A DNA stretch of 64,000 nt from Opisthorchis felineus (GCA_004794785.1 SJOL01001804.1:1250969-1314968), one strand, 5' to 3'; counted from the first letter of the stretch, positions 50,301-57,176 are shown. The notes: generated by a model not told the origin, from the letters alone. Numbers and translations: made by a program.

Positions 50301-52254
50301 GTCCTTCCTCTAACGAATTTCGCATTTCCAAACGGCTCGGATGCATTCAAAGAAGTGTGATCTCGGAGGGAGGCTTCCATTCTACACATACAATGGACCA
50401 AACAACATTGATAAAGGCATACAACGAGGGGCTGAGAAGATAATCATTTGCGCGATATTTAAATCAGTTCCAGGTCACCAAGCGAGGTCAGTCACAGGGG
50501 AGCGAAGCCCAGCTTTGCACCGGCTCGGTTCAAGTGACCATGGATTCATGTAGGGTAAGAGCGGAAAACTTACCGAGCCAGATTCTTGGATAGGTCCAAC
50601 GTGACATAATTGGAGGGAAACCAACCCATCTGAGATTGTCGGTCTTGATCGACTAGAACACCCCGCCACCAACCGTCGGAACTTTTCTCTACCACTTGAA
50701 TTCTGTCACCACGCTCGATGGACAATTCATCGGGTTGGTTGGCTGGATAGGCGAACAAGGCCTGACATATGAGGAGACCAACAGAGGGCGTTTCCGAAAC
50801 CCCGGTTTGGAGAACAGAGGACGGGAACTGCTGCGAATCCGAATGCTCGTGACGACCATTTTGGGTGGAAGGTTGTCCTCCCTGGGAACTTATTGGCCGT
50901 TTACCTGAGGACTGGGTGAACCGACAAGGGGAGAGGAAGCGTGTGAACACAACCACAAGAAACAGCTTGAGGGGAAGATACCATTGGGGTTAGTATTATT
51001 ACCAGTATTATTGTTAGTAATAGTAGTAGTGGTAGTAGTACTAGCAGTTTTAATAGTGAACATAGTGGAATGGAAAAATATAGTATTGCACACTCAGGCA
51101 GCATAGTTTATTCCAGACAATAAATAACGTCAAATAATTGTTTAAAAGTTGAAATGATGGCTCCCACAGGCATAAGGCGTCAGGTAGCCAATATCAGTAG
51201 AATGGTGATCCCCATAAAACATGTCTTGACAAGCAATTACAGTGAAGGAAATCAGCTTCTAAAGGTCCGGATTTTCAGCGCCCACACAGTGAGGAGTACC
51301 CAAAGCAGCAACCTAGGCAGCATACGGTAACGAAAATAATGCGGACAATCCAAACCGACAAAAATCACTCGCAAACCATAAATTATGAATCGGCTGTCGA
51401 TGAGTACACCGTTCCGAAACAAACAGAACGCCACCCAAGGTGAAAAGTACTGTAAAGCAACAACACCAAACTTGAGCTAAGATGAATTTGGACACTCATA
51501 GTGAAGTCGAACAGACTGGGACCATTCTCTCACCAACTACATAAAGCAGAGCACCACAAAACGAATACGGAGCACACACATGCAACGAGTAGACCGGATA
51601 AAATCACACCTGTATTTGAGGGTTGTGGATTGCGAGTGACCCCCATCCATCAGCCCTAATGTTGTCAAAGTCGTGGGTTCGATCGTACAGCGGGTCACGC
51701 ATGCTCCGCGACTGCTTCGCCATCTCCATTCGGGGATTGTAGACAGCATTAGAGCACCGGTTGAATGTGGTTGCAGCGGATCGAGAAAGCATGTCGCCCT
51801 CGGAAAATCCGGAAGAGGCTAACACGTCGGTGCTGGAGTTCAGCTTATGAAACTTGTCACCAAGTGAGTCAACGCTGCCGTGTTTACTCCGACGACCATC
51901 GATATCGTTACTATCTGGAATAGGTGAGGAATTGGGGTTTCCGGACAAGGAATAGGTGATACTACCTTCGTGTCGCGACTTCCCACGACCAAGTGTATTA
52001 CGCAAGCTAGAAAAAATGCCCTGTATTTGTTGGGTGATAATCGACAAGGATGAGGGAGCACATACCTGTTTGGATCGTTTCACGTAGTTACTCGGAACGT
52101 AACCGGTGGCGCCTTGTGCATTCATTACGCGCCACCATTTCTGTGTATCATCCAGTACAGTTAACCTCTCTCCTTTTTGTATGCCCAGTTCATGGCTGTC
52201 CGCAGCCTTGTAATCAAATTTGGCAATAACTAATTCCGCCGGTTTGGTTGTCAT
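26151..52254 (-). CDS. NCK: Nck/Dreadlocks SH2-SH3 adaptor, complete coding region in four exons
   Basis: Nck proteins are cytoplasmic adaptors that link phosphotyrosine on receptors, through an SH2 domain, to proline-rich actin regulators such as WASP and PAK, through three SH3 domains. All four domains are here in the usual order: SH3-1 about residues 8-60, SH3-2 263-320, SH3-3 382-438, SH2 from Trp496 to near the C-terminus. Coding exons are 52254-51610, 50911-50574, 37095-36498 and 26357-26151, totalling 1788 nt (595 codons plus stop). Every junction is GT-AG and phases agree (0, 2, 0). Introns are 698, 13478 and 10140 bp. Each SH3 keeps its WW pair and a GxxPxNY motif; the SH2 keeps the FVIRDSES form of FLVRES with Arg522. 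The protein is about 200 residues longer than mammalian Nck (about 377) because of extended linkers. Nck1 versus Nck2 cannot be distinguished. Confidence 0.95.
26360..28384. other. Nck intron 3, proximal part: no recognised feature
   Basis: Short frames only (up to 75 codons) on both strands and no recognisable protein or RNA. It lies next to exon 4 inside the 10.1-kb intron. Confidence 0.4.
28385..28595 (+). repeat. Family R dispersed repeat, copy R6, best hammerhead-like core
   Basis: This copy has the ordered family blocks: TTCAGCTGAGTCTCCCGTC, AAGTTGCAAATGAGTATTC, the core, and the end block CCGACCCTATAAGTTGTAGTG. The core reads CTGATGAG at 28509-28516, then CCCT AAGA AGGA at 28517-28528, then TGAAAC at 28529-28534. 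CTGATGA and GAAA are the invariant strands of a hammerhead ribozyme. The hairpin between them has only three good pairs (CCT/AGG). ACTAC (28504-28508) just before the core and GTAGT (28537-28541) just after are complementary, but this leaves no room for a normal stem III. It lies in Nck intron 3, antisense to the gene. Confidence 0.6.
28645..28740 (+). repeat. Family R dispersed repeat, copy R7, partial
   Basis: It matches the first part of R6 about 260 bp further on: GAACGAGAGCTTCAC, GGAATCTCCCG, AAGTTGCAAATGGGTGTTTATCGC. The homology fades after about 28740. R6 and R7 are in the same orientation, so they may derive from a tandem pair. Confidence 0.5.
28741..31099. other. Nck intron 3, middle part: no gene recognised
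   Basis: The frames at 28703-29020 (minus, 105 codons), 29986-30192 (minus) and 30008-30220 (plus) show no domain. A minus frame at 30850-31047 contains DRVGWRQT upstream of it, which recalls the C-terminus of some LINE ORFs, but this is too short to call. Confidence 0.35.
31100..33850 (+). mobile_element. Near full-length decayed LINE with endonuclease and reverse transcriptase
   Basis: The plus strand carries, in order, an endonuclease remnant ([16 protein letters not shown] near 31265; [13 protein letters not shown] near 31457; [16 protein letters not shown] near 31570) and RT pieces: [13 protein letters not shown] near 32437-32475, [16 protein letters not shown] at 32939-32986, [18 protein letters not shown] near 33170-33222, [11 protein letters not shown] near 33427-33460, and [14 protein letters not shown] near 33630-33672. 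This is the full EN-RT order of a trematode LINE. The YADD region near 33080 is unrecognisable and stops interrupt the frame throughout, so it is inactive. It sits in sense opposite to Nck inside intron 3. Confidence 0.82.
34140..34555 (+). mobile_element. LINE 3' end with (GAT)n tail
   Basis: This block matches the 3' part of the LINE at 3083-4110: GGTGGCCAACTGTTGACCTGG encodes a GGQxLTWQR-like C-terminal segment, and a later block carries GTAGGCACCTCGGAATTATT. It ends after an AAATAAA-like signal near 34472 with a (GAT)n microsatellite at 34532-34549. It follows another LINE's end by about 300 bp, so two elements are adjacent or the first was inserted beside the second. Confidence 0.65.
34556..36497. 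other. Nck intron 3, distal part: no gene recognised
   Basis: Overlapping minus frames at 34784-35173 and a plus frame at 35423-35677 (84 codons) have no domain. A plus frame of 148 codons (36294-36740) partly overlaps Nck exon 3 in antisense and is judged a shadow. Confidence 0.4.
36498..37095 (-). CDS. NCK: Nck coding exon 3: SH3-3 and start of SH2
   Basis: The acceptor is strong: TTTTCATGTTTTCTCTTCAG, AG at 37097-37096. The first base completes the Arg328 codon begun in exon 2. A Pro/Ala-rich linker precedes SH3-3 (LTLYPF for the ALYDY motif, WW in [15 protein letters not shown]). A Ser/Gln/Pro linker of about 57 residues leads to the SH2 domain, which starts [13 protein letters not shown] and runs to FVIRDSESH. 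The donor is CTCAT|GTAAGT (GT at 36497-36496), phase 0. The intron thus splits the SH2 domain directly after its phosphotyrosine-binding strand. Confidence 0.94.
37098..38735. other. Nck intron 2, proximal part with a family R fragment
   Basis: No protein is recognised; the minus frame 37568-37882 (104 codons) looks hydrophobic and aromatic but has no known motif. A partial family R block (CTTCCTGTTAACG, GTTGACAGAAACTCGGGGAC) lies at about 38618-38685. Confidence 0.4.
38736..39720 (+). mobile_element. Penelope-like element remnant: RT core and GIY-YIG endonuclease
   Basis: Plus-strand pieces in different frames read as a Penelope-like polymerase. [20 protein letters not shown] near 38775-38835 leads into the active-site strand, where the usual RYVDDIF is RHDDIFI (38841-38861), missing a residue. 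[16 protein letters not shown] lies near 38925-38975, then [18 protein letters not shown] with [16 protein letters not shown] near 39000-39108. Further on, [19 protein letters not shown] near 39378-39435 matches the GIY-YIG nuclease, and [20 protein letters not shown] ending in TLPWP near 39618-39700 is the typical C-terminus. Stops and frameshifts make it inactive. It lies in Nck intron 2. Identification is by motif order from memory and is strong for this family. Confidence 0.8.
39793..39838 (+). ncRNA. Hammerhead-like motif just 3' of the Penelope-like ORF
   Basis: CTGATGAG at 39801-39808 is followed by a purine-rich stretch, GACGACC at 39820-39826 (GACGAAAC expected) and CGTTCGCAAACT. The 8 nt before the core (GCATTTGT, 39793-39800) can pair at six of eight positions with ACTTATGC just after it (about 39835-39842), as stem I of a hammerhead would. 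Penelope-like elements are known to carry hammerhead ribozymes in their terminal regions, which fits the location. The GAAA strand is mutated, so this copy would be dead. Confidence 0.4.
39843..41126. other. Nck intron 2: tract with possible CR1-like endonuclease traces on the minus strand
   Basis: The minus frame 40707-41009 (100 codons) includes SNHCIVTP, and an alternative frame just before it has GDFNKFDTS. Both recall motifs of LINE endonucleases (GDFN and SDH). They occur in the right order but in different frames, without further support. The minus frame 40450-40710 is unassigned. I do not call an element. Confidence 0.25.
41127..41294 (-). mobile_element. tRNA-headed SINE
   Basis: On the minus strand: ATAGCTCAGTGGTTAAGGCG (A box, near 41268-41288), CTGACCGGAAAGCCCGTGG, B box GTGGTTCTAACCCGACC, then GCTCTTGGGCAACCTGACAG, CAGCCCTCGTGCTTCCATCG and GTGTTACAGC. 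The tail enters an AT-rich ATT/ATC repeat. It lies in Nck intron 2 in the same orientation as the gene. Confidence 0.85.
41295..42734. other. Nck intron 2: no recognised feature
   Basis: Only short frames on both strands; no protein or RNA recognised. Confidence 0.4.
42735..42925 (+). mobile_element. tRNA-headed SINE
   Basis: GCCCGAGATAGCTCAGTGG begins the copy, giving a good A box; the B box is GTGGTTCGAAGCC. The body reads CTCGACTGCTCCTGTCTAGG, CTTGGGCAACCTGGCGG, TTGTGCTTCCTTCGGGTGG, and CACCGAAAACATGCTACAGC. The tail is pyrimidine rich (TTATCTTTTC). One reading frame through it gives an [22 protein letters not shown] peptide, a known artefact of this SINE in fluke gene predictions as I remember them. 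Confidence 0.87.
42926..44341. other. Nck intron 2: purine-rich tract, no gene
   Basis: The part from 43830 to about 44330 is A and G rich, similar in texture to 25055-25990. Two overlapping plus frames at 43150-43439 have no domain. On the minus strand near 43155, CCTGATGAAGC followed by GGCCAAAATC weakly recalls the Penelope-associated motif. Confidence 0.35.
44342..44381 (+). ncRNA. Second Penelope-type hammerhead-like motif
   Basis: GATGTCTCCC is followed by CGAA and GGGTGACGAAAC, then GTTTGCAAACC. The arms GTCTCCC and GGGTGAC pair at six of seven positions around a CGAA loop, and GAAAC follows directly. The end (GACGAAACGTTTGCAAAC) is close to the end of the motif at 39820-39835 (GACGACCGTTCGCAAAC). 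No Penelope ORF is visible beside it, so it could be a solo terminal piece. Confidence 0.35.
44382..45540. other. Unidentified open frames on both strands in Nck intron 2
   Basis: Three minus frames (45307-45056, 45053-44844 and 44825-44583) lie end to end with single frame changes, as if one older ORF of about 240 codons had been broken. The plus strand is also open at 44728-44943, 44940-45251 and 45310-45510. I recognise no domain on either strand. A run of eleven G lies at 44502-44512. A decayed transposon ORF is the simplest explanation. Confidence 0.25.
45541..50573. other. Nck intron 2, distal 5 kb: no gene recognised
   Basis: Nothing in six frames reads like a known family. A short (AATTC)n-like repeat at 49412-49430 ends a stretch that looks like a LINE 3' UTR (from about 49270), but no coding part can be tied to it. 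Plus frame 49017-49244 and minus frames 49796-50213 are unassigned. Confidence 0.4.
50574..50911 (-). CDS. NCK: Nck coding exon 2: linker and SH3-2
   Basis: The acceptor is a pyrimidine-rich run ending TTCACCCAG (AG at 50913-50912), followed by TCC TCA GGT in phase 0. The first 46 codons are a Gln/Ser-rich linker. SH3-2 follows: [15 protein letters not shown], the WW pair in SDGWWRG, and GWFPSNYV, closely matching the second SH3 of Nck family proteins. The donor is TCG|GTAAGT (GT at 50573-50572), leaving phase 2. A TACTAAC branch-point-like motif sits on the minus strand at 50995-50989, 77 nt before the acceptor, next to a TAG/TAT-rich microsatellite. Confidence 0.93.
50989..51046. repeat. 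TAG/TAT trinucleotide microsatellite in Nck intron 1
   Basis: An imperfect run of TAGTAT, TAT and TAGTAG units on the plus strand, located about 80-130 nt before the exon 2 acceptor when read in gene sense. Confidence 0.7.
51610..52254 (-). CDS. NCK: Nck coding exon 1: start codon, SH3-1 and long linker
   Basis: The exon begins with [15 protein letters not shown] and encodes SH3-1: AKFDY (residues 11-15, the ALYDY motif), WW at 40-41, and GYVPSNYV at 51-58. The linker that follows has [13 protein letters not shown], matching the KNLKDTLGIGK stretch that follows SH3-1 in vertebrate Nck, so the frame stays coding beyond the domain. The rest is Ser, Asn and Asp rich with a DPLYDR segment. The donor reads ATACAG|GTGTGA (GT at 51609-51608), phase 0. 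A better donor, CAG|GTATGT, lies inside the exon at 52066/52065 (see the mini-intron entry). Confidence 0.9.
52021..52065 (-). other. Possible 45-nt in-frame mini-intron inside Nck exon 1
   Basis: The segment begins GTATGT, right after AAACAG (a consensus donor), and ends AAATACAG. It is 45 nt, divisible by three and free of stop codons, so both retained and removed forms keep the frame. Removal would join residue Gln63 to the [11 protein letters not shown] linker and give a 580-residue protein. Very short introns are known in trematode genes. It could be a constitutive intron, an alternatively spliced exitron, or just coding sequence. Confidence 0.45.
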
Positions 52255-52276
52255 ACGACAGTGAATGCGTCAGACT
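52255..52276 (-). promoter_or_regulatory. Splice acceptor 20 nt upstream of the Nck start codon
   Basis: On the minus strand a pyrimidine-rich run ends in CCATTGTAG (AG at 52276-52275), followed by 20 nt and then the ATG at 52254. This marks either the 3' end of an intron after an upstream 5' UTR exon or a spliced-leader acceptor. Trematodes trans-splice a leader to part of their mRNAs, and such mRNAs often have very short remaining 5' UTRs. I see no way to choose between these from the window. Confidence 0.45.
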
Positions 52277-53756
52277 ACAATGGAACAAAAACAAAGACTG
52301 TGCTCATCAACATCATAGACAACATAAAGTAAGCGACAATTCCAAGCATTAGAAGGGCTGACTATCAAAATCTACAATTATCGGGCCAGACAAAATACAC
52401 AGCTACTGAAAAGTGGATGTAAATTCCGGAGTGAAGCTGACTGCTTCAGTTAGCTGTAATAAACCGTGACACAATGTTGCAGGGCTTTTTTGACCCAAAC
52501 AGTCTCTTGTTCCTGCTCAATAAATTAGTGCAATGCCCACGTTTTGGAGCATGATGAAGTAGCAGTCGGTTCAGTAAACTGCAGCAACTAGCGGCAAGCT
52601 GGATTGAACACTATGAAAGCGGACAAGTTCCAAAATCCATAGGCAATCGAAATTATTCCGCACGAATAAATACGTCTGCAGGTAGTTGGGAAATTTTAGA
52701 GTTTTCATTGAGATTTCATCCCTCATGCGGAGCCAACTATGCTGAAAAGCCGAAAGCCACAGTACAACTGACTTGCCCTTCCTGGGAACCATCAGATTCC
52801 AACCCACGTCCTTTTCTTTCGTAGATGAACACAATACCATTCTGCAACGAACAAGTGGCCAGTCAATAGCAAACTATGCAAGTTAACCACAGAACTCACC
52901 AACCATTCGTGGCCGAATTATATAGTGTTCAAATGTGAACCAGAAGGTCAAGGTTTAAATCTCCTTACAGATTCGTGAGATGTACACTGTAGATGAATTT
53001 TAGTAACAATGAAAAGAGCCAGGCGGTAATCCTCAGGTGTTCAGCGTAGATTGATCTCAAGCGCACGATGAAATCTCGGTTGGAACTTCCTGTTACCCAG
53101 CAAGATTTCAGCGGTACTGCATGATCCGGATATAATTAAAGTTTGAATAACTGAGTGATAATCACCGCTGGGCGCAAACCAAGTGTAGTCCGAAAATACG
53201 GTCTTCAATAAATGAAATTCAAGTTATGCCGTAGGGCTGACGAGAATCTGTTCAAACACGTGATGACTCAAGTGCAGGTTATGGGACGTTAGATGCAAGT
53301 TGATCCCGATTAACAACAAATTGCCAACTAGTTGGTGGGTCGAAAAGTTAGGACGCAGGCTCTTCACCCGAAAAGTTCAGTAGAAGCAGTTTTCCACTCC
53401 TAGGTCTCAGTAACCTAGCAATGTCTCGTTCTCTAGTTCCTCGGGCACTACGTAAGGTATTTGCCAAAAGATGTCGAAGTTGGGTAATTTAAACCGAATT
53501 ATTTCCAACCATGTGAATTCCCAAATCCAGATGCAATAACCACCTGAGATATTACCAAAGGGAAGAAGGAGGGAAGAATAAATGTTATTGCCCTGTAGAG
53601 TGTCCAACGGCTGTTTGACAAAATCCCGGATGCCCCCTTTGTTCCTGGTTGTCTGTCTTCGGGGGGTACTTATTTAGGCTTCCCTGGAGTTTCTTTCCCT
53701 TCGGATGGGCGCACAAAATGGGTAGTAAATAACGGGGATGGGTGTGTATCATCCAT
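52277..53756. other. Region just upstream of Nck: no second gene seen
   Basis: This would contain the Nck promoter or a 5' UTR exon, but no TATA box, initiator or CpG-rich block stands out. A fragment resembling family R (CGGTTGGAACTTCCTGTTAC, about 53077-53096) is present. The minus frame 52571-52840 (89 codons) has no domain. Confidence 0.35.
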
Positions 53757-54125
53757 CATTGACAGCAACACCAGATGAGAATACTGGGGCTTCACTATCG
53801 CACAAACATGTCAACCTAATTCAGTGAAGCCTCATAATAAAAGGAAGAAACAAATGTGACAGGTAGGGGGACCCAGGGCTAGCCCACAACAAACATTCGA
53901 GGTGCCTACATCTCCGACACTTAATCAGACAATCTGGATAGAAACTGACGGCATAAACGCAACTGACATCTGTTAGCCGTCACACTGCTCAGTATTTCAA
54001 ACCGACCATAAGGAGGGTCACTTGGACCCCATCCTGGGAGGCGAACAGTACCAACAACACTCAAACTCTTCGTGACATCCTCCACTTAATTTTACCATGT
54101 CTCTTATCAGAGACCGTCACCTTGA
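53757..54125 (-). mobile_element. LINE 3' end, RT C-terminus and 3' UTR
   Basis: Read on the minus strand, the C-terminal coding remnant includes GGCHEE and a segment ending PSVSIQIV, matching the ends of the LINEs at 4000 and 34380. The 3' UTR follows with GTAGGCACCTCGAATGTTTG and TGGGCTAGCCCTGGG. The last 160 bp (53757-53915) are nearly the same as 55539-55690. No intact frame. Confidence 0.65.
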
Positions 54126-54929
54126 GAGACTACTGCTGTGCGTCCCGACTACTAATGATCGGCCCATAAACCGGGTTCGATGCATCATTCATACATGCTC
54201 TTTTCCTTGAAATTTATATCCTACGGATGTACTCGACAGGAATTCCTGTGCCTTAAAAGTACAGACAGTATTTTATTTCAACTCAAATTGAAACTGACAG
54301 ACATTCAAATGCTACCATGATTGTAATAAGATTCAAAATGTATTGCAACGTACCAACAAAGATCGACTAGCAACAGCCCTAAAATATAACAAAATACTGT
54401 AATGTTACAGAAGTATGTTCTAAAAAACAGGGCAAACAGGTGAAAAAACAGCAAGCCCAATATGCCCACAGGTTGTAAAGTTCGGGCCAGCTATCCTGGC
54501 CGGTTAATGTGTGACTGTTAGGGCAACGCTAGGAGGATTTGTGAGATGCCGAAAAAACAACCACACAGTGAGTGTTGTTGGTCGCAATGAAAAAAACCCG
54601 TTTGGGTTAATAAACGTTAGGTTCGAAGATGCTAAAGTGCTTAGGTCGCCAAAAGAGTGCAAACACAAGAGTGTAAGGAAATACTTTGTGCAACACTCGC
54701 GAAGGCAGGTTTTGGTGCTTTTTAGTAGGGACGGGGAGAGGCTAGTCACAATCTACGGATTTAGGGTCCAACAGCCTGGCAAATTAGGATCGAAACATTG
54801 GATGATAATTCTGCTGCGCTTTAAATAGGTGTCAAACCTTGAGAAAGCTAAGAACGTTCATGGCAAGCGAAACGTGGATGATATTTCTCAACCTAATTAG
54901 CATACGCATGACACATGGTACGTTCAGTC
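54126..54929. other. Tract with an unidentified 105-codon frame
   Basis: The plus frame 54511-54828 is basic (many Arg and Lys) with no recognised motif, and the minus strand is open over most of the same span (54504-54749). Probably a transposon remnant. Confidence 0.25.
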
Positions 54930-54946
54930 AAGTTATCAACCCATGT

Positions 54947-55038
54947 AGCTATGGCCCTCTTTACATACTGATGAGTCCTCTGTGAGGCTGAAGTACTGCC
55001 AGTTTATTCAGCTCAGAGAGGAGCTATCAGGATTTTGC
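54947..55038 (+). ncRNA. Isolated hammerhead-like structure
   Basis: CTGATGAG at 54968-54975 is followed by TCCTC TGT GAGG (54976-54987), a perfect 4-bp hairpin, then CTGAAGT where a hammerhead would have CGAAAC. Upstream, TAGCT and CCTCT (about 54943-54960) can pair with AGAGG and AGCTA (about 55016-55030) downstream, giving two 5-bp helices as stem I. Stem III is unclear. The CTGATGAG and stem II are as good as in functional ribozymes; the changed GAAA strand suggests decay. Confidence 0.4.
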
Positions 55039-55538
55039 AGATTAACTTGAAACAAATACTCATTAGTTCTTACCAAGACCTCATAACACCACGCTCAGCG
55101 AGAAAACAAATGCAGGCAGAAGAGTGGATAAGACTAGAGGCTTGAAAAACTAAACGGAATGCGAGTTTGTTCGCCGAACGTTAGGCATGTGGAAAGTAGG
55201 GCTTACAGGAACCTCGCCGACAGACTTCTACAAAAATAAGCAATAACCGACGCAATCATATTGGTAAATTCAATGAACAAAATGAAATACATAAATCTGG
55301 AATTCACAGAGGCAAATATATGGTTGAGATAACGCAAAAGAATAAAATCACAGGGTTGCAGCATTCTTTTGGTGCAAAGCTGTCACCCAACCCGAAACGA
55401 CCACAAAAGTCGATATACTGTCCGGCCTCCAAATCGTGGAGAACAAGGGCACCACGGACTTTTTGCCTAGAAGCCCGCGCGTCAATAAACGAGTTATCTC
55501 GAGATAAAACTACCATGGATGGTGGAACCTGCGTGCTG
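55039..55538. other. Tract with open frames on both strands, unidentified
   Basis: Overlapping frames at 55320-55610 (plus, 96 codons) and 55304-55597 (minus, 97 codons) have no recognised domain and run into the LINE 3' end. Confidence 0.3.
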
Positions 55539-55690
55539 TCATTGACAGCAAGACCAAATGAAAATACTGGGGCTTCACTAGCGTACAGACATGTCAAGTT
55601 ATTTCAGTGAATCCTCATAATGGAAAAGAGAAACAAATGGTGCAGGTAGGGGGCTAGACCACAACAAACATCCGAAGTGCCTACGCCTCC
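55539..55690 (-). mobile_element. LINE 3' end fragment
   Basis: It is nearly the same as 53757-53915 in the same orientation: both share TCATTGACAGCA, AATACTGGGGCTTCACTA, CAAATG and the GTGCCTAC block. It abuts the SINE at 55701-55878 directly on its 5' side, where the LINE coding end would otherwise continue. Confidence 0.7.
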
Positions 55691-55700
55691 AGTACTCAGT

Positions 55701-55878
55701 CCGTTCAGCTGTAGAACCCTTTCGGTGCCTAACTGCCATGCCATCCAAAGGAAGCACGAGGGCTGGGATGCTACTAGGGTGCCCAAGCTTAGACAGGGGG
55801 AGTCGAGAGGCAGAGGTCGGGTTCGAACCAAGGATCTTCTGGTCAGTAAATTCGCGCTCTAACAACTGGGCCATCTCG
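55701..55878 (-). mobile_element. tRNA-headed SINE joined to a LINE 3' end
   Basis: Read on the minus strand: a degraded A box (ATGGCCCAGTTGTTAGAGCG), CTGACCAGAAGATCC, B box TTGGTTCGAACCCGACC, CTCTCGACTCCCCCTGTC, TTGGGCACCCTAG, CTCGTGCTTCCTTTGG, GCACCGAAAGGGTTCTACAGC. It ends in TGAACGGACTGAGTACTGG and then continues without a gap into LINE 3' UTR sequence. It interrupts or abuts the CsRn1-like pol fragment that starts at about 55905. Confidence 0.85.
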
Positions 55879-55904
55879 TTTTAACGAATGAGCATCCACA
55901 GAAC

Positions 55905-57176
55905 GGAGTGCTACACCGATCAGCGTTCAGCCACATTCATGTACGGCGGTGGACAGAAAGGTAAAGTGAAAAATGACAGAAAACAACGCTGGAGGATTGA
56001 GTTGTCCGACTACAAGTATGATGTTATATACCGACCTGGGAAGGACAATCATGCCGCCGACACTCTGTCACGAAACATATTTACTTCCATGGGGAGCAAC
56101 AATCAACTTGGAGAGCTCCATAACTCCCTCTGCCATCCGGCATTACTCATATGTTTCATTTTGTGCGTTGCAAGAATCTCCCCTACTCCGTCGACGATGT
56201 CAAGCGCGTTATTTCCTCCTGTAAAGTGTGTGCCGAACTGAAGCCAGGATTCTGGAAATCTTCTGGTAGACTCATTAAAGCAACATAACCTTTTGAGCGC
56301 CTGAGTTTGGGTTTTAAAGGTCCCCTGCCATCTAATACACGCAACCGCTACTTACTCACGATAATTGACGAGTTCTCCAGATTCCTATTTGCATTTGCGT
56401 GTGCGGCTATAACCTCAGCAACTGCGATTGACTGTCTCACACAAACCTTATGTTTGTTCGGAATGCCAGTCTATATCCATTCCGACAGAGGCTCATCGTT
56501 CATGTCGTCTGAGATCAATAGCTTTTCTCTGGAGAAGGATGTTGCTATGAGTCATACATCAGTTTATAATCCACAGTGTAACGGTCAAGTAGAGCGTCTC
56601 AACGGTACGCTCTGGAAAACAATAAGCTTAGCGTTGAACTATCACAATCTTCCGCCTTCCCATTGGGAATTGGTACTTCCTGATGCTCTACACAGCCTCT
56701 GATCACTGTTACGTACGGCCACTAACTGTACTGTACAAGAACGTTTGTTTCAATATGCACATCGCTCAACATTTGGAATATCGTTGCCATCTTGGTTGAC
56801 CACCCCTGGTCCAGTTCTGCTGCAACGAGGTGATAGGTCATTCAAGTATCAACCGCTAGTGGAAAAAGTCGACCTTCTGAACTGCAACCCACATTACGCA
56901 CACATTGCTCATCGAGACTGAGGAGTCGAAACCGTGTCCATTCGCCCTCTAGCCCCAGCGGTTCAGAATACAACTGATGACGTTCTCAATCTATCTGAAT
57001 CCAATGGGGACACCGAACACCCAGATATGACTGAAACAACCGGACGTCAGCCCGATAGCTCTCAAGCATCTGAACCCTCTTCGGTACCGTCCTCTGAAGA
57101 CCAACTGAGTTATCCTGAAATTCTAGAACAACAGCGACACGTTCATCCTTACATTTTTAGGAACAGAGAAGCCTAA
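55905..57176 (+). mobile_element. pol: CsRn1-like Ty3/gypsy pol fragment: RNase H end, integrase, C-terminal tail
   Basis: The plus strand encodes the end of a Ty3/gypsy RNase H (TDQRSATFM; RWRIELSDYKYDVIYRPGKD; ADTLSR, 55912-56075), then an integrase zinc finger in two frames (His pair near 56116-56130, CKVC near 56221-56233). The integrase core (56307-56702) has LLTIIDEFSRFLF with Asp at 56367, IHSDRGSSF with Asp at 56484, and GQVERLNG with Glu at 56592, an intact DD35E triad. After a stop at 56701 the frame continues through CTVQERLFQYAHRSTFG and TPGPVLLQRGDRSFKY to a hydrophilic tail ending at 57176. The motif set matches the CsRn1 group of trematode elements. A frameshift near 56140 and at least three stops make it defective. 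RT and gag are missing. Confidence 0.85.
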
